From positions 1 to 23,375 of the forward strand of contig CAJVXR010000015.1 in NCBI GenBank assembly GCA_913009535.1: DNA of 23,375 nucleotides, given 5' to 3'. The notes beneath the pieces were generated by a model. That model saw only the letters and a list, made by a program, of their open reading frames with translations, was not told where the DNA came from and did no database searches. Source of the DNA: an uncultured Flavobacteriales bacterium (GTDB lineage: Bacteria > Bacteroidota > Bacteroidia > Flavobacteriales > Flavobacteriaceae). Both the position numbers and the translations under genes were made by a program. Positions 22,820 through 23,375 of the stretch are shown here, in pieces. The stretch's first letter is position 1; each line of letters starts with the position of its first letter.

Positions 22820-23239
22820 ATGATTACAAATAGAACTTTCACTATGCTTAAGCCTGACTCAGTTGAGAAAGGTAATATTGGTGCAATTATGAGTAAAATT
22901 AATGCTGCAGGATTTAAAATTCTGGCATTAAAATTAACTAAAATGAGTGTTTCAGATGCTGAAAAATTCTACTCTGTACACAAGGATCGACCTTTCTTTA
23001 ATGACTTAGTTGGTTATATGACAAGAGGCCCTATTGTTGCTGCAGTACTAGAAAAAGATAATGCTGTAGAGGATTTTAGATTGTTAATTGGGGCTACTAA
23101 CCCGGCTGATGCAGCTGAAGGTACTATAAGAAATGAATTTGCTGACTCAATTAGTGAAAATGCAGTTCATGGTAGTGATAGTGATGATAATGCTAAAATA
23201 GAATGTGATTTTCACTTTTCAGCTAGAGAAGTTTTTTAA
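22820..23239 (+). CDS. ndk: Nucleoside diphosphate kinase
   Basis: A 139-residue Ndk, the usual length. It transfers the gamma phosphate of NTPs to NDPs through a phosphohistidine. Visible landmarks are K11 in TMLKPDSV, the HKDRPFF segment, [14 protein letters not shown], and the catalytic H117 in NAVHGSDS. The frame is open upstream to 22775, but those codons give no Ndk homology and cover the promoter box, so the ATG at 22820 is chosen. It is a monocistronic unit followed by a strong terminator. Confidence 0.97.
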   Translation: MITNRTFTMLKPDSVEKGNIGAIMSKINAAGFKILALKLTKMSVSDAEKFYSVHKDRPFFNDLVGYMTRGPIVAAVLEKDNAVEDFRLLIGATNPADAAEGTIRNEFADSISENAVHGSDSDDNAKIECDFHFSAREVF

Positions 23240-23259
23240 TAACTAAAATTATTGTAAAA

Positions 23260-23291
23260 AAAAAGAGTCAAATTAAATTTGACTCTTTTTT
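23260..23291. terminator. Bidirectional hairpin terminator between ndk and the cold-shock gene
   Basis: A perfect 15-bp inverted repeat, AAAAAGAGTCAAATT (23260-23274) and AATTTGACTCTTTTT (23276-23290), centred on A23275. It is flanked by an A run on the left and a T run on the right, so it gives hairpin plus U tract on both strands. It sits 20 nt after the ndk stop and 23 nt after the stop of the convergent cold-shock gene. Confidence 0.9.
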
Positions 23292-23314
23292 ATCGATAAA
23301 TCTAAATTTTATAT

Positions 23315-23375
23315 TTATAAAACTTTTACATTTACTGCGTTAAGACCTTTTTTGCCTTCTGTTAAATCGAATTCA
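23315..23375 (-). CDS. Cold-shock domain protein, C-terminal end only
   Basis: The last 19 codons and stop of a gene entering from the right edge. The decoded end, EFDLTEGKKGLNAVNVKVL, is the closing beta strand of a small CspA-type cold-shock protein (EGKKGxxAxNV is characteristic). The RNA-binding RNP motifs lie outside the window. Such proteins melt RNA secondary structure and act as RNA chaperones. The gene converges on ndk across the hairpin terminator. Confidence 0.85.
   Translation of the reverse strand, partial: EFDLTEGKKGLNAVNVKVL

Noticed and set aside
1..23375. tRNA, rRNA, CRISPR arrays, insertion sequences or phage genes
   Set aside because: No cloverleaf-like gene, regularly spaced direct repeats, transposase, integrase or structural phage gene was seen by eye; intergenic space is too short for most of these.

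Overview
The window is strongly AT-rich and gene-dense. Intergenic gaps are all under about 90 bases, and no tRNA, rRNA, CRISPR array, insertion sequence or phage gene was seen. The gene content points to the phylum Bacteroidota, most likely order Flavobacteriales. Evidence is a secreted subtilase with a type IX secretion (T9SS) C-terminal sorting domain, a GldI-like gliding-motility lipoprotein, a flavobacterial Fur paralogue lacking the Cys zinc site, an OstA-like LPS-transport protein, DUF3810, and TAnnTTTG-type -7 promoter boxes with no clear Shine-Dalgarno sequences. Species cannot be named from this evidence.

Layout. (1) 1-1357, plus strand: 3' end of the T9SS-exported subtilase, then mazG. 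(2) 1350-18426, minus strand: thirteen collinear genes, in transcription order DUF3810 membrane metalloprotease, two amidohydrolase-like secreted proteins, SpoU/TrmH rRNA methyltransferase, Rel (ppGpp synthetase/hydrolase), Fur-family regulator, purA, OstA/LptA-like protein, class III aminotransferase, (weak terminator and probable internal promoter), TPR protein, two DUF368 membrane proteins, aroE. Several junctions overlap or are under 20 nt, so the genes probably form two or more transcription units. (3) 18503-19960, plus strand: pepD, separated by a strong bidirectional hairpin terminator from (4) 20029-22732, minus strand: DHH/DHHA1 phosphoesterase, gldI and a cyclophilin-FKBP dual-domain lipoprotein. 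(5) 22820-23239, plus strand: ndk, divergent from the DHH gene. (6) 23315-23375, minus strand: C-terminal end of a cold-shock protein, facing ndk across a hairpin terminator.

How the genes fit together. Most are housekeeping: nucleotide metabolism (mazG, purA, ndk, DHH phosphoesterase), stringent response (rel), aromatic amino-acid synthesis (aroE), envelope biogenesis (OstA-like protein, two DUF368 proteins of the PopT undecaprenyl-phosphate translocase family) and periplasmic or outer-membrane folding (GldI and the dual PPIase, both lipoproteins). I do not see a defence island, a biosynthetic cluster or a clearly new multi-gene system. The points most worth a second look are a 10-A tract at the junction of the two overlapping DUF368 genes where loss of one A would fuse them; the amidohydrolase pair, in which only one of three modules keeps the metal-binding histidines; the tandem lipidated prolyl isomerases; and the DUF3810 membrane metalloprotease of unknown function.
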